Shown: positions 38,748 through 50,083, counted from the stretch's first letter. The stretch: DNA of 64,000 nt from Rosistilla oblonga (GCF_007751715.1 NZ_CP036292.1:4347339-4411338), one strand, 5' to 3'. Program-made: numbers and translations. The notes: generated by a model not told the origin, from the letters alone.

Positions 38748-38994
38748 AGGAAGGGAACCTTTGATGGAGTGGAAGAGATCAGGACGGGCGCAAAACCCCG
38801 GCAATGTTAACAAACCACCGGGAAAGTGGTAGGGCCCGGAGAGCGCTTCTAGGCTGCAAATCCTTGCTTCATGCTTGCGTTGGTCCCCCAATCGCTAGGA
38901 TTTCAACGATCGCCAGAACGCATCCCGCGATCAGAATTCGGGCAGGAAGCCGCTCGCCATGCCGACTCGAGCTGGCGATCGACTGCCGTCGGCG

Positions 38995-40302
38995 CTAATC
39001 GATCGCAACGGGATCGGTTTCCCGCAGGTCGGATTTCAGTTTTTGAAACTCGCGATTGGCGAAATAGAGGTTCGACAACGAATACGAAGTAACGCAGACC
39101 GCATAAGCCGCCGCGGCGCCGGTTCCACCAAACTTCCAATAGAAGATCACCGTCAGGACCAGCAGCAACCCCGCGTGCAAACCAAGCAGCCAAGTGAGCA
39201 TGCGGCGCCGGCCGGCGTACAACAAAAACGTAGGTGCCAGCGAAAACAGAGTCGTCATGCTGGAACCGACCGCGACCCAACAGAGCGCCGGATACGAAGC
39301 GACAAAGTCGGGCCCGTAAATTCCCAAAATGGATTTCCCGAAAAACAGGACGACCAACAAAAACAAGACGATCCCGGCTCCAACCATCAGGGCGCGGTCG
39401 CGTCGCATGATCGACATCTGCCGCCAATTGTTCTCCTCCATATACAGCGAGACCGCTGGCTGAAAGAACTTGTCGGTCGATTTACTGAGCAGCAAAATCA
39501 AGCCGCCGGTCTCAAAGGCGGGTGCCAACAGCCCGACCCCAATATCGCCGTGCGGCATGTGATGGGTGATCACCAAGGTCGAACGGAACAGCCACGAGAC
39601 CATGAACGTAAAAAACATGAAAGTCACGCTTTCGCTGATCCAACCGCGAACGTTCGTCTCCACCTCCGCATCGGCCACCAGCGGACTTGCTTGCCGGTAG
39701 CACAGCAACATCCCCAACAGAAGCGCCATCACGCTCCCGCTGGCGAAGCACAACACGGCGTGGCTGGCGGTGAAGTGCATCGTTTGGGTGAGCATCAAAA
39801 TCAACAGCAACGTGGTCGCCGGGATCATGATTCGCGAGATCACCATCGCAACGATCGGCATTCGAAACGCCAGCAGCAGGTCGATGACCACTCCAGCGCC
39901 CGCCATCGACGGCAGATAGACAAACGCCAGCGTCACCACATCGCGACGGTTGCCCGAATGCAGGGGAGCAGCCAAGACGATCATCGCGATCGCCAACAAC
40001 AGACTCAGCAGCAACGTCCCCAGAAACGCAAAACGCAAATACCCGGCGATCCGACCACCATCTTGCGCTTCGTTGTAGATCGGAATCACACGCAGGCCGT
40101 ATTTGCCAAACCCACCTTCGGCGAGCGACGCGAACAATCCCAGCGTTGCGATCGCCCCGATGTATTGGTCGAACGCGACCCGCGACAGTTCGCGAGCCAA
40201 GATGATCGTCGCCCCGTATCCCAAGAAGATCCCGACCACGTTCAGCGCAACCATCACCAACGGGACAGCCTGCCAACGTCGTGGTTCAGAGATTGGGGAC
40301 AC
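38995..40302 (-). CDS. Polysaccharide/oligosaccharide flippase-like membrane protein
   Basis: A 435-residue protein from GTG 40302 with about 12 to 14 hydrophobic segments, ending with a charged tail (REFQKLKSDLRE). The pattern ILARELSRVAFDQYIGAI near the start and the loops between helices resemble Wzx/MATE-like polysaccharide transport proteins, which move lipid-linked sugar across the inner membrane. The longer start at ATG 40464 would overlap the divergent acyltransferase gene, so it is not chosen. Neighbourhood with an acyltransferase supports a surface-polysaccharide role, but glycosyltransferases are absent. Confidence 0.75.
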   Translation of the reverse strand: MSPISEPRRWQAVPLVMVALNVVGIFLGYGATIILARELSRVAFDQYIGAIATLGLFASLAEGGFGKYGLRVIPIYNEAQDGGRIAGYLRFAFLGTLLLSLLLAIAMIVLAAPLHSGNRRDVVTLAFVYLPSMAGAGVVIDLLLAFRMPIVAMVISRIMIPATTLLLILMLTQTMHFTASHAVLCFASGSVMALLLGMLLCYRQASPLVADAEVETNVRGWISESVTFMFFTFMVSWLFRSTLVITHHMPHGDIGVGLLAPAFETGGLILLLSKSTDKFFQPAVSLYMEENNWRQMSIMRRDRALMVGAGIVLFLLVVLFFGKSILGIYGPDFVASYPALCWVAVGSSMTTLFSLAPTFLLYAGRRRMLTWLLGLHAGLLLVLTVIFYWKFGGTGAAAAYAVCVTSYSLSNLYFANREFQKLKSDLRETDPVAID

Positions 40303-40458
40303 CGCATCCAAGTCGTTGTTTCTCCGCGACCGATTTCCAAAAACATCCCCCAGCGGTCGGCGTGCTAGAGTTTCACAGCGGCTACCAAACCGGTCCGCGC
40401 TGTCGCCGCGGACGTCCGCGCAATCACTTCCTTCGTCCCAATTCCACCATCGCAATCC

Positions 40459-41544
40459 ATGCAACCGTCGCAGGAATTAAAACAGTCGTTCCGCACCGCT
40501 AGCCTTTGGGCAACCGCGCTGGTCGTGCTGATTCACTATCGCTCGGCCGCCGCCACGGGTGGGAATCTAAATGGCTGGCTTCAAGAAATCTTAATCAACG
40601 GAATCGCCCGAATCGCGGTCCCCGTCTTCGCCTTTGCCGCCGGGTTCTTCTACTTTCTAACCTTCACCGGCAGCTACAACAACTACCTCGCCAAGCTGCG
40701 GCAGCGAGCCGCCAGCCTGTTGGTTCCCTACCTGCTGATCTCTTTGATCGCGCTGGCCAGTTGGTCGACGATCCAGATGATGTTGGGCAAGCCGACGCAA
40801 TTGGAACCCGCGCAGTTCTTCTCGCGGATCCTGCTGCATCCATTGGCCGAACAACTATGGTTCCTCCGCGACCTGATGCTGTTAGTCATCGCAGCACCGT
40901 TGATCCAGTTCGCAGTCCGCCGCGCACCCGGCATCACCTTAGGCATCTTGGCGGTTCTGTGGACGATGGAATGGCAGCCTGCGCCGATCGTTGCCGGTTG
41001 GTACGCCCTGAACGTCGAAACCCTGCTCGGCTTCACACTCGGTTGCTGGGCCGTTACGCGAATCGATCTTCTAGAGAGCCTGATCCGCGCCCCGAAACAC
41101 ATCTGTTTCGCGCTGCTTGCGACCTGGAGCCTGTTGTTGGCGACGCGTGTCGCCATCGATCCCAGCTTCGACAACTGGTACGTCCGCGATTTCACAACGC
41201 TCTCGCTGCTGCTTCAGAAGGCCGCCATCGCAACGGGTTGCCTGGGGCTGTTGAGCATCGCGCGGCGGATCGAAAACCAACGACTCAGCCGCTTGGCCGA
41301 GTTCAGTTTTTTCGTCTACCTGGTGCACGAGTTCCCGATGCGGGAAGTGCTCCGCCGGGTAACGAGCAAGATCGTCGGAGAAGAGTTCAGCTTTTGGATC
41401 GCCGCGCCAACGGCGATCGTTTGCAGCCTGCTGCTGGCTCAATTCGCCAGCCGCTACACGCCAACGCTGATCGCCGTATTGACCGGCGGGCGAACAATGA
41501 AGCCGGTCTCCTTGTCCGCTGCGAGACCGCGTTGGCGCTACTAG
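40459..41544 (+). CDS. Acyltransferase family 3 membrane protein
   Basis: A 361-residue integral membrane protein with about ten hydrophobic segments. It opens with ELKQSFRTASLWATALVVLI followed by HYRSAA, the first helix of acyltransferase-3 proteins (OafA/NodX-type) with its conserved His. AEFSFFVYLVHEFP near the C-terminus is another family motif. Such proteins acylate cell-surface sugars. It is divergent from the flippase gene; both could modify and export a surface glycan. The starts overlap by position if the flippase's long start is used, so a single shared control region is likely. Confidence 0.85.
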   Translation: MQPSQELKQSFRTASLWATALVVLIHYRSAAATGGNLNGWLQEILINGIARIAVPVFAFAAGFFYFLTFTGSYNNYLAKLRQRAASLLVPYLLISLIALASWSTIQMMLGKPTQLEPAQFFSRILLHPLAEQLWFLRDLMLLVIAAPLIQFAVRRAPGITLGILAVLWTMEWQPAPIVAGWYALNVETLLGFTLGCWAVTRIDLLESLIRAPKHICFALLATWSLLLATRVAIDPSFDNWYVRDFTTLSLLLQKAAIATGCLGLLSIARRIENQRLSRLAEFSFFVYLVHEFPMREVLRRVTSKIVGEEFSFWIAAPTAIVCSLLLAQFASRYTPTLIAVLTGGRTMKPVSLSAARPRWRY

Positions 41545-41601
41545 TAACGCCAGTTTTCGATGACGCCGCGAGGTCCGCAGCGTCACCGATTCTCAACGGC
41601 T

Positions 41602-43656
41602 TTACGCCAACAAAGCTTTGGCTTCGGCAACGATGTTTTTGGTCGTGATGCCAAACTTTTCGTACAGCTGGGGAGCCGGTGCCGAAGCGCCAAAGCTGTC
41701 CATGCCGACAAATTCGCCTTCGCTGCCCAAGTAGCGATCCCAGCACTGACGGATGCCAGCTTCAACGGCGACGCGTGCGGTGCACGACGCTGGGAAAACG
41801 CTCTCGCGATAAGCGGCGTCCTGGTCTTCGAACAATTCGAAGCAAGGCATGCTGACGACGCGAACCTTCACGCCGGCGGCCTTCAATTGCTCGTAAGCTT
41901 CGACCGCAAGCGACAACTCACTGCCGCTTGCCATCAGGATCAGTTCGGGTTCGCCATCGGAATCGGCCAACACGTAGCCACCCTTCGCGGTTCCCGATGC
42001 CGGTGCAAACTTCTCGCGGCACAGCGTTGGCAGGTTTTGACGCGAAAGAACCATCGCGGTCGGGTGATCCGACAAAGCGACGCTGGCGCGATACGATTCG
42101 GCAACTTCGTTAGCGTCGCCGGGACGGAAGACATACAGCCCTGGCATCGCACGGCACGCGGCCAAGTGCTCGACGGGTTGGTGAGTTGGTCCGTCTTCGC
42201 CCAATCCGATCGAATCGTGCGTCAGTACGTACAGAACGGGCTGATGCATGATGCTGCTCAAACGCATTCCGCCACGCATGTAGTCGGTGAAGACGAAGAA
42301 GGTCGCACCGTAAGAACGCAGGCCTGTCAGCGACATTCCGTTACAGACAGCGCTCATCGCGTGTTCACGAATGCCGTAGTGCATGTTGCGTCCGCAAGGC
42401 GTTGCCGCTTCGTAGTCGCCAGCACCTTCGAACTTCAGCAGAGTGTTGGTGCTTGGCGCGAGGTCAGCCGATCCGCCGACCATCCAAGGAATGTTCTTGG
42501 CGATAGCGTTGAGCACTTGGCCACCACTGACGCGCGATGCCATTCCCTTTTCATCCGCTTCGAAAGTTGGGATTTCGGAATCCCAGCCCTCGGGAAGATC
42601 GCCAGCGAAGAAGGTTGTCAAATCCGCAGCCTTCTCAGGATTGGCGGTTTGGTAAGCAGCCCAAACGTCTTGCCATTCCTTGTAAGCCGCAGCGCCGCGG
42701 GCGCCGATCCCTTCTTGGAAGTGTTCTTTCACGCCTTCGGGAACGAAGAACTTTTCGGTCGTTGGCCAACCGTAAGCCTTCTTGGTCAGTTCGATCTCGT
42801 CCCAGCCAAGTGGCGCGCCGTGAGCGTTGTGTGAGTTGGCTTTGTTTGGCGAACCGAAACCGATCACGCTGCGAACGACGATCAAAGTTGGCGCGTCGGT
42901 GTTCGCTTTGAATTGTTCAACCGCTGCGCCCAGAGCTTCCAGGTCGTTGGCGTCGGCGACTTCGATCACGTGCCAACCGTAGCCCTTGAAGCGATCGACT
43001 TGGTTCTCGCTGAAGGTCAGGTCGGTGTGCCCTTCGATCGTGATCTTGTTGTCGTCGTAGATCCAGCACAGGTTCGACAGCTTCAAGTGACCAGCCATCG
43101 ATGCCGCTTCGCACGCGACGCCTTCCATCATGTCGCCATCGCCGCACAACGCGTAGACATCGTTATCGAACAGCGTGTGTTCGGCGGTGTTGTAACGCGC
43201 CGCCAACCAACGCGATGCGATCGCCATTCCAACGCTGGTCGCGATCCCTTGGCCCAAAGGCCCCGTCGTTGTTTCGATGCCGCTCGCTTCGCCATATTCA
43301 GGGTGCCCAGCACATGGACTTTCCAACTGACGGAAGTTGCGGATGTTGTCCAGCGAGATCGCTTCTTGACCGACAGGCTCGCCCGCTTGATCGACCTCTT
43401 GAACGCCCGTCAAATGCAAGACGCTATAAAGCAACATCGATGCATGGCCGCACGACAAAACAAAGCGATCGCGGTTGGGCCACTGGGGATGCTGTGGATC
43501 GTAACGCATCGCTTCGTTCCACAATTGATAAGCGACCGGCGCCAGCGCCATCGGCGTGCCAGGGTGACCGCTGTTAGCCGTCTGAACGGCATCCATACTC
43601 AGGGTGCGGATCGTATCGATTGCGGTTTGACGGATATTTGTGGTTACTGCTGACAT
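41602..43656 (-). CDS. tkt: Transketolase
   Basis: A 684-residue TPP enzyme. The TPP motif begins GDGDMMEGVACEAASMAGHL and ends in DDNKI; the pyrimidine-binding part has YGIREHAMSAVCNGM and the catalytic His region HSIGLGEDGPTHQPVE equivalents (HDSIGLGEDGPTHQP). It moves two-carbon units in the pentose phosphate and Calvin-type routes. The start MSAVTTNIRQTAIDTIRTLS is standard. It is convergent with the acyltransferase gene (58 bases apart). Confidence 0.98.
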   Translation of the reverse strand: MSAVTTNIRQTAIDTIRTLSMDAVQTANSGHPGTPMALAPVAYQLWNEAMRYDPQHPQWPNRDRFVLSCGHASMLLYSVLHLTGVQEVDQAGEPVGQEAISLDNIRNFRQLESPCAGHPEYGEASGIETTTGPLGQGIATSVGMAIASRWLAARYNTAEHTLFDNDVYALCGDGDMMEGVACEAASMAGHLKLSNLCWIYDDNKITIEGHTDLTFSENQVDRFKGYGWHVIEVADANDLEALGAAVEQFKANTDAPTLIVVRSVIGFGSPNKANSHNAHGAPLGWDEIELTKKAYGWPTTEKFFVPEGVKEHFQEGIGARGAAAYKEWQDVWAAYQTANPEKAADLTTFFAGDLPEGWDSEIPTFEADEKGMASRVSGGQVLNAIAKNIPWMVGGSADLAPSTNTLLKFEGAGDYEAATPCGRNMHYGIREHAMSAVCNGMSLTGLRSYGATFFVFTDYMRGGMRLSSIMHQPVLYVLTHDSIGLGEDGPTHQPVEHLAACRAMPGLYVFRPGDANEVAESYRASVALSDHPTAMVLSRQNLPTLCREKFAPASGTAKGGYVLADSDGEPELILMASGSELSLAVEAYEQLKAAGVKVRVVSMPCFELFEDQDAAYRESVFPASCTARVAVEAGIRQCWDRYLGSEGEFVGMDSFGASAPAPQLYEKFGITTKNIVAEAKALLA

Positions 43657-44232
43657 CGGTTCTGTGTCACCTTAAGTTCGAATAGTGGCCGTTAATTGTC
43701 GCCAAGAGCTTACCCAGGATCGCCCCCGGTGGCAACAATGGGAACGTTCGAATCGCGTGAAGACGCAACAACATTAGGGCACTGGCACCGCCCTTGGTGT
43801 CGAGCAACGGCCAGCTGAGCGACTCACCCATCTGCGGGGAAAATTCATCTTCACGGCGAGCCTTTTTTTGACATCTAGGCGATTCGTCCGCCTGCTTTTC
43901 CCAACGAATCCTTCGGTCGATCGGCACTTTGGGAGAATCGGGCACCCCGATCCCAAATCGCAGCGATTCCCCCTCCGGCAGAGATTTCGCAGATCGCCCC
44001 ACGGAGTCGCTTGGCACCATCGATAGATCCGCCGCAAACCAAACGTTCCAGCCAATCGGCAGTCGCACTTCATATCATTTCGACGACGCGGTGACATCAC
44101 ATCGATGGCACCCCGAGGGCAAAAGGCACCAAAACGCTGCAATTCGGGCTTTGGCACGGCACCTGCGTTAAGTGACATCAGCGGCCGAGTCCGCTCGATC
44201 ACCTCCCCCTCCCTTTTGAATGGAACGACAGC
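43657..44232. other. Intergenic region upstream of transketolase and the His-rich gene
   Basis: A 576-base divergent interval with no supported gene; a 133-codon minus-strand frame at 43667-44068 shows no family resemblance and overlaps the likely tkt promoter. Nothing further is visible. Confidence 0.4.
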
Positions 44233-44628
44233 ATGAAACGAATTTTGACCATCGCCGTCCTGGTTACCGGCATCACGATTTTGGCTGGCACATCGGACGT
44301 GCAAGCCAGAGACCATCGCGACGCTGGGCGTTCGGTACATAGCGACCGATCGGCGCATCATCACCAATCGCATGGTTACGCCAGCCATCGCCGATCGAAC
44401 CACCGTCCTGCGGTCGTCGTTCCTTACAGCAGCCACGTCAAAGGACACAGTGCCAACTACCGTGCTGTTCCGCCAAGTCCTCGAAGGGCATATCTTCCCA
44501 ACCGCTATCCCGTTCCGGCGACTCCGTACGTCCCCGTTCCCGTCCCTGCCTATCCAAGCACAAGCCACAGCCACGGTTTCCACCTGGACCTAGGCCCGCT
44601 GCACCTCGGGATCGGCAGCCACCACTAG
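44233..44628 (+). CDS. Secreted His- and Pro-rich small protein
   Basis: A 131-residue protein with a signal peptide (MKRILTIAVLVTGITILAGT, cleavage near VQA-RDH). The mature part is rich in His, Ser, Arg, Tyr and Pro; it includes SAHHHQSHGYASHRRSNH and ends in LGIGSHH. No recognised domain. His richness suggests a metal-binding or structural role outside the cytoplasm, close to the metal-flavoured export island, but proximity alone is weak evidence. ATG 44233 fits the signal peptide. Confidence 0.75.
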   Translation: MKRILTIAVLVTGITILAGTSDVQARDHRDAGRSVHSDRSAHHHQSHGYASHRRSNHRPAVVVPYSSHVKGHSANYRAVPPSPRRAYLPNRYPVPATPYVPVPVPAYPSTSHSHGFHLDLGPLHLGIGSHH

Positions 44629-44755
44629 TCCCTTGACCTCGCCAACCTTGGTGAACCTTCGCTTTTCGTCGTAGCACCAAACGCAACGATGCGGGGCAGC
44701 AAGAATCCAAACGATCGCGAGCGTCTCGGCGTTCGCGATCGTTCTTTTTATCCAG

Positions 44756-45889
44756 CTACTCCTGCCGCAGCGCTCGCACGATCGGAACCGTTGCGGCTTG
44801 AATTGCGGGAGCCATCCCCGCGACCACTCCGACAGCTAACGACACGACCAGTCCAGACCACAACAAACCAAACGACGGACGGAACGCGATCGTCGCTCCT
44901 TCGGCACCGATCGAATATCCACCGACAGCCAGCGCGGTCACCGCCAATAACGTACCGCTGGCGCCGCCGATCAGGCACAAAATGGTGCTCTCAGTCAAAA
45001 CCAATCGCATCGCCCGCAGCGGGCGCACGCCGATCGTTTGCAAGACGGCGTATTCTTTGATCCGATCTTGAACGCTCATCACCGTCGTGGTCGCCACCAG
45101 CGAGAGAACCAAGCCGACGCAGGCGTATCCCAGCCAGTGAGCGAATCCGATTAGATCGACTAGGTCCGACAGCGTGCTCGCTTGGAACGCTCCCTTCCGC
45201 CGAGTCGTCGTCGCCACCGAACCGGCTCGCAAAACTTGATCGATCTCCGACGCGACGCGGTCTGGTTCGGCGTTCTCGTCGAGCATGACTTCGTGCTGAG
45301 TCACAAGCCCCGCGTTGTCCAGACCACGGGTGTATTGCAGGAACTGCAGGCTGGTGTAGATCAAGTTTTCTTCCGATGGGACCGTCGAACTAAAGACTCC
45401 CGCGACCTGCACCGAGATCTCGCCGATTGAAAATTGATCTCCGACGCCAAGCCCACGACGCTGTGCGACGTTGCGTCCGACGATCGCCGCATCGCGCCGC
45501 GATTCGAAGTCGCTCCAAGATCCGGCGACAAGTTTCAGCGGTCGGCTCGCTTGAATCTGCTTTGGATCGGCACCGTTGAAGACGACGATATCGAGGCTCG
45601 CGCGGCAGTTGTTGGTCCAAACCTGGATCGGCATCACTTCGCGCACTCCGTCAACCTTCAAGATCTTTCGCGCATAATCCTCGGGCAACCGACTGCTGGT
45701 CGGACAAAACCGATTCTCCTGAAAGACGATCAAGCTGCGGTTTGCATCGGTCCCCGTCGTCAATCGCTCCAGTCCCTCCTGCACCGACCCGACGCAGCAA
45801 AAAACGAACATCGCCACCGCCGCACCGGTCACGGTTAACAAGGTACGAGCGCGATGGCGCCACAAGGTTTTCAGGACGTAGGTCAACAT
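44756..45889 (-). CDS. ABC transporter permease (FtsX/MacB type), second of two
   Basis: A 377-residue FtsX-like permease with one N-terminal helix ([20 protein letters not shown]), a large extracytoplasmic domain of about 220 residues, and three C-terminal helices ending ALRQE. The last domain has [20 protein letters not shown], the family coupling region. It is followed on the operon by nothing else on the same strand before the window's His-rich gene. It lies right after the ATPase gene (17 bases), consistent with a MacB-like or LolCE-like exporter split into separate permease and ATPase proteins. Confidence 0.88.
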   Translation of the reverse strand: MLTYVLKTLWRHRARTLLTVTGAAVAMFVFCCVGSVQEGLERLTTGTDANRSLIVFQENRFCPTSSRLPEDYARKILKVDGVREVMPIQVWTNNCRASLDIVVFNGADPKQIQASRPLKLVAGSWSDFESRRDAAIVGRNVAQRRGLGVGDQFSIGEISVQVAGVFSSTVPSEENLIYTSLQFLQYTRGLDNAGLVTQHEVMLDENAEPDRVASEIDQVLRAGSVATTTRRKGAFQASTLSDLVDLIGFAHWLGYACVGLVLSLVATTTVMSVQDRIKEYAVLQTIGVRPLRAMRLVLTESTILCLIGGASGTLLAVTALAVGGYSIGAEGATIAFRPSFGLLWSGLVVSLAVGVVAGMAPAIQAATVPIVRALRQE

Positions 45890-45906
45890 CAGGTATCACC
45901 TTCTCC

Positions 45907-46599
45907 TTAAACGGTCGCCGCTTGCGACTCGATGAATTTCCCGCGGTCCAAGACGAGTTGACGCGACGCGATCGCGGCGACATCGCTGTCGTGAGTGACC
46001 ATCAACATCGTGATGTTCAGTTCGCGGTTCAATCGCTGCAACAGGGACTGGATCTGTTCGCTGGTCTGCGTGTCCAGACTGCCAGTCGGTTCGTCGGCGA
46101 CCACGACTTTGGGATGCGCCACGATCGCCCGCGCGATCCCGACGCGTTGCTCTTGGCCACCGGACAGCTGCCGTGGGTAGTGGTCGGATCGATCGGCAAG
46201 CCCGACCGCCTCGAGAGCCAATTCGACCCGCTGCCGCCGTTGTGCCCGCGTCAGCTTCAACAGCATCGTCGGCAGTTCGACATTCTCATAAGCCGTGAGG
46301 ACCGGGATCAGGTTGTGCGTTTGAAAGATGTAGCCCAGGTTTGCGGCTCGCCAATCGGCCAACTGTCCCCGCGACAACCGCGTCACCTCGGTCCCGTCGA
46401 CGATAATCGTGCCGCTGTCGGGTCGATCGATCCCGCTGACAAGATTCAACAGCGTGCTCTTGCCGGTACCGCTGGGGCCCATCAACGAGACAAATTCGCC
46501 CTCGTCGATTTGCAGGCTCACGTCGTCCAACGGCGTGATCGTTTCGTCCCCCTTGCTGAAGGATTTGCTGACGTTTTTCAGTTCTACCAGTGTCATCAT
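45907..46599 (-). CDS. ABC transporter ATP-binding protein (LolD/MacB type)
   Basis: A 230-residue ATPase with Walker [13 protein letters not shown] (residues 41-49 approximately), Q-loop [19 protein letters not shown], signature [16 protein letters not shown] and Walker [16 protein letters not shown]. This is the LolD/MacB subclass, which pairs with FtsX-type permeases. It is encoded between the HlyD-type adaptor and the second permease, with 17-20-base gaps, so the export island is one operon. Start could be either of the first two Met codons. Confidence 0.95.
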   Translation of the reverse strand: MMTLVELKNVSKSFSKGDETITPLDDVSLQIDEGEFVSLMGPSGTGKSTLLNLVSGIDRPDSGTIIVDGTEVTRLSRGQLADWRAANLGYIFQTHNLIPVLTAYENVELPTMLLKLTRAQRRQRVELALEAVGLADRSDHYPRQLSGGQEQRVGIARAIVAHPKVVVADEPTGSLDTQTSEQIQSLLQRLNRELNITMLMVTHDSDVAAIASRQLVLDRGKFIESQAATV

Positions 46600-46618
46600 C
46601 GTCTCGCTTGTTCTCGAA

Positions 46619-48178
46619 TCATCGTCCCAGTGACTGCTCTTCGCCGCTGACTTTCACGCCGTCGCCCGCCTGCAAATTTTCGATCCCCGACGCGATCACT
46701 TTGTCGGTCACCTGCAGCCCCTCCAACACCTCGACCAGACCATCTTCGCTGCTCTTCCCCGATTTGATCGGTCTCCGCTGAGCGAGACCGCTGGAATCGA
46801 CGATCCAGACAAAAGGTCCCGTCTCGCCGGTTTGAACCAAGGTTTGCGGGATCATGATCCGCACCGTTTCGGTCGGTTCGGATATGGATTTCGGCAACTC
46901 GGGAGCCAGAAACGTTGCGGTCACCAACATCTCGGGGCTCACGTTCGACGGAGGATCGATCAATTCGACCTTCACTTCCAACGTGTTCTTTTGGATGTTG
47001 GCGACGCTTGTCGACTGCAACACACGGCCGTTCAGGGTGCCAGTTACCGACGCGGTCTCGATCTCGACACTCTGCCCCGGGACGACCATCGGCACGTCGT
47101 CCAGTCGCACGTCGGCGCGAACTTGCAGCCGCGCCGGGTCGTACATTTCGATCACAGTGCTGGAACTCTGCCGCGAGTTGTGCTCCAGTCCCATCACGCG
47201 AGTCCCCGGCGACGCGACGACTCGCAACACACGACCTGCGATCGGCGCGGTGACCACGGTCCGCTTGAGATTTAACTTCGCCGCTCGCAACAGCGAGGCT
47301 GCTTCGTCTCGCAGCGCCGTGGCCGATTCGACTTTGGCGTGCGCTTCTTCTAATTGTCTGCGTTCCTCGACCAACAGTTTCAGCTGAGTCTCCAACGCGT
47401 CGACTTTACTTTGCACCGCATCGATCTCGCGTTCCAAATTCGGTTTGCGATCGCGCAGCTCGCGAAGCGTCGCATCGGCTTGTGCGTGTTCGCTTTGAGC
47501 CCGTTGCAACACGATCCCCGCGATCGCGTTTCTTGCCGCCGTCTTACCCGCGACACTGTCGGCCGTAAACTTCCGCTCCGCCTCGGCCGCTTCGATCAAA
47601 AACGGCAACGCATCGCGCTGCGTCTTCGCCTTAGCCAGCACGCTCCTCGCTTCGGCCAACGCAACTTGCAAATGGACAGGTTGTTCGACACGGATCATCG
47701 CCGCATCGCGTTCCGCTTCGGCCCGCCGCAATTCACCATTGCGAATCGCCAGCGTCGCCTCGGCTTGTTCGACAGCCAATTGGGCATCGATCGCGATCAG
47801 CCGCGCGATCGGCTCGTCTTTGGCAACCTGCTGGCCTTCGACGACCAGCAGCGATTCGATCACACCCGGTGCAAGCGCTGCGACACGGATCGCGCTGGGG
47901 CGCGGTTCGATCCATCCAGCGGCTTGGAACAACGCCGTCCCCGCCTGCTGGATCTCACCGCGTTGAACGATCACCGGCACCACTGTCACCGCTTGTTGGG
48001 GCAACCACTGGCGGCCCGCCGAAGCGAGCAACAAGCCGAGGAAGCCCAAAAGAATACCGATTGGCAACGCGTAACGCAGCAACCAACGTCGCGGCTGCCG
48101 ACGCGTACTAGTCGACTCACCGGGCGACGGCCCGCGTTGTAGTGCCAATTTGCTGAGATCGAGTGGTGTATCCGGCAT
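46619..48178 (-). CDS. HlyD/MacA-type periplasmic adaptor subunit
   Basis: A 519-residue adaptor with one membrane helix (about residues 31-50, [20 protein letters not shown]), a lipoyl-like half [14 protein letters not shown], and a long coiled-coil hairpin (about residues 150-300) rich in Glu, Ala, Arg and Leu. The C-terminal beta part has [20 protein letters not shown] and [10 protein letters not shown]. It would bridge the inner-membrane ABC permeases to an outer-membrane channel; no TolC-like gene is in the window. It sits between the lipoprotein and the ATPase. Confidence 0.9.
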   Translation of the reverse strand: MPDTPLDLSKLALQRGPSPGESTSTRRQPRRWLLRYALPIGILLGFLGLLLASAGRQWLPQQAVTVVPVIVQRGEIQQAGTALFQAAGWIEPRPSAIRVAALAPGVIESLLVVEGQQVAKDEPIARLIAIDAQLAVEQAEATLAIRNGELRRAEAERDAAMIRVEQPVHLQVALAEARSVLAKAKTQRDALPFLIEAAEAERKFTADSVAGKTAARNAIAGIVLQRAQSEHAQADATLRELRDRKPNLEREIDAVQSKVDALETQLKLLVEERRQLEEAHAKVESATALRDEAASLLRAAKLNLKRTVVTAPIAGRVLRVVASPGTRVMGLEHNSRQSSSTVIEMYDPARLQVRADVRLDDVPMVVPGQSVEIETASVTGTLNGRVLQSTSVANIQKNTLEVKVELIDPPSNVSPEMLVTATFLAPELPKSISEPTETVRIMIPQTLVQTGETGPFVWIVDSSGLAQRRPIKSGKSSEDGLVEVLEGLQVTDKVIASGIENLQAGDGVKVSGEEQSLGR

Positions 48179-48189
48179 CGCCCTAAATC

Positions 48190-48708
48190 CTATTCAGCCC
48201 GAACAAAAACTTTGTTGGCCGCGACGGTCAAGTTGCCTTGATCGTCCCGATTCGCAGTCCCTTGGACCACAACGGTCGACAGTTCTTTCACGTTCAACAA
48301 CTTGCGAGCGTCAAACGCCACGGGACCGCCATCGGCATCGACGACCTTGACCGTCGCGATGTTCTCTTTCACCTGAGGCTGGGTGCAGCAGTAATCCCAA
48401 GGCGTCGGGCAACCTTCGTCGTCCGCACAGTAGGGAACTTTAGGATCGACGATCGTAAACGCCGCCAAACCTTCGACAAACGGCTTCGACGATCCGCCGA
48501 TCCGCCCAACGAGCGTTACCGCTTGATCGGACTCGGCCGATTCGCGAGCTTCGCCAACGCCGACGGCCCCTTCGGGCTCCGCTTCGGCAACGTACAACAC
48601 GCTCGCCGCAGCGACTTCCGCCGCGTCGGGACCTTCCGCCGTCGGCTTTTCGCCACAACCAACAACCACAGCCAATGCGGCAACACAAATCCAATTCATC
48701 ATTCTCAT
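48190..48708 (-). CDS. Lipoprotein with conserved Cys block, export island
   Basis: A 172-residue protein from ATG 48708 with a lipobox (AALAVVVGCGEKP, Cys near position 18). The mature part has an acidic linker, then a small domain with VPYCADDEGCPTPWDYCC, four closely spaced cysteines. I recall similar blocks in planctomycete lipoproteins but do not recognise a named family. The gene is 11 bases from the HlyD gene and about 30 from the upstream permease, so it belongs to the same operon. The Cys block may coordinate metal or form disulfides. Confidence 0.75.
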   Translation of the reverse strand: MRMMNWICVAALAVVVGCGEKPTAEGPDAAEVAAASVLYVAEAEPEGAVGVGEARESAESDQAVTLVGRIGGSSKPFVEGLAAFTIVDPKVPYCADDEGCPTPWDYCCTQPQVKENIATVKVVDADGGPVAFDARKLLNVKELSTVVVQGTANRDDQGNLTVAANKVFVRAE

Positions 48709-48739
48709 TTCAGACTCTCCAAAAAAGTGAAACAACTTG

Positions 48740-49894
48740 TTAAACAGCTTTCAAACTGATCGCCACCGATTCGCGAAGAGCCTTAAGCGCGGGTGGCAGC
48801 GCTCCCAAAACTCCTAATAACAATCCGACGCCGCAACCAACCAAGATTGCGACACTGTCAATTCGTAACGTGAAAGCGCCCATCGTAAACCGCACCGCCA
48901 GTCCGTTGAGCATCGTCAGCGCGATCACGCCCGAGAGCAACGAAGCGGCCGCAGCCAACAAGACGCCTTCCTGCACAAGGCTCAGCAAAATCGCACGCCT
49001 CCGAAATCCGAGCGCTTGCAGTGTCGCCAGCTCTCGAATCCGCCCGGCGACGGCCCCATACATCATGTTCAATCCAGCAAAAACGCCCGCTCCCGAAACC
49101 AACGCGACGACAAACCAAGCCAACAACCGAACCGGTCGGTAGTGCTGCTGCAGCGATGCGTAGTAGTCGCTCTCGCGGAGCGCCCTGAGTTCCAGATCCG
49201 TTCGCTCCTTGCAAAACAATTCGATCTCCGCGGCACTTGCTCCGGGAGCCAACAGCAACGCGACGAGGCTGAGATCTTGGCGTTTCGTGACCGTTTGAAA
49301 GGCGGACAGATCGCACCAGATCTCCGATTCATACGCCGCACCGTCGGCAGCGAAATGACCGCTGACGGTCCACGTCTCCCCCTCGAACTGAATCGTTTTC
49401 CCGATCGCCAACGCGTCGCTGTGGCTGCCCAATTTCGCCGATGCCAGCCGCCCCACGATCACCTCGTTCTGCTCCGGCCAAACGCCATCAATGATCTTCA
49501 CGTTCCGCCGCACCAACGGCGCCCGGTACGTCACGCCTCGCACCAATCCCAGCCCATTCTCTTGGTCGGATGTCGAGACGCGTGTTCCGAGATAGAGTTC
49601 GGGCGACACGTGGTCGACTCCAAATCGCTTCCAGGTTCCTCCCAAGCTTGCCGAAAGCAACGCGGGGGATCGAGCGGCGATCGACGAGTTTTCGATGTTC
49701 TCTTCGGAGTTAACCGAGTAGACCAGCACGACATCGTCATCGCCGCTGACCGATAGCGATTGCTCCAGTCCACGAATGAACCCAACCACTACAAATACCA
49801 ACATCACCACGGTCGCCAGAGCGAGCAACGTGAGGCCGGTACGGACAGGGCGACGCGCCAAATTGCGGACGCCATATTCCCAGGGAAGCAACAT
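48740..49894 (-). CDS. ABC transporter permease (FtsX/MacB type), first of two
   Basis: A 384-residue FtsX-family permease with one N-terminal helix ([20 protein letters not shown]), a large extracytoplasmic domain and three C-terminal helices ending [28 protein letters not shown] is the typical coupling motif. It is related in architecture to the second permease at 44756 but clearly divergent, so the exporter would use a heterodimer like LolCE. It is the second gene of the export island after the Cys-rich small protein. Confidence 0.88.
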   Translation of the reverse strand: MLLPWEYGVRNLARRPVRTGLTLLALATVVMLVFVVVGFIRGLEQSLSVSGDDDVVLVYSVNSEENIENSSIAARSPALLSASLGGTWKRFGVDHVSPELYLGTRVSTSDQENGLGLVRGVTYRAPLVRRNVKIIDGVWPEQNEVIVGRLASAKLGSHSDALAIGKTIQFEGETWTVSGHFAADGAAYESEIWCDLSAFQTVTKRQDLSLVALLLAPGASAAEIELFCKERTDLELRALRESDYYASLQQHYRPVRLLAWFVVALVSGAGVFAGLNMMYGAVAGRIRELATLQALGFRRRAILLSLVQEGVLLAAAASLLSGVIALTMLNGLAVRFTMGAFTLRIDSVAILVGCGVGLLLGVLGALPPALKALRESVAISLKAV

Positions 49895-50083
49895 GTATGA
49901 ATCAACGTCTGGAACTCAGAAACACCACTCTCCAAACGTGCCTGTGGCGCATAGCGCGCATCAGCAAACACAGCATGGAAACCAAAGAATCGCTGCGAAG
50001 CATTTCAACAGTTCGAAAACCTCAAGACGAGGCAGACGAAACTGCGGTAAAACGATCACCGCGGGCTATAGAAGATGGCGTTG

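Noticed and set aside
43667-44068. 133-codon minus-strand frame upstream of tkt
   Set aside because: No resemblance, no ribosome site noted, and it fills the expected promoter region.
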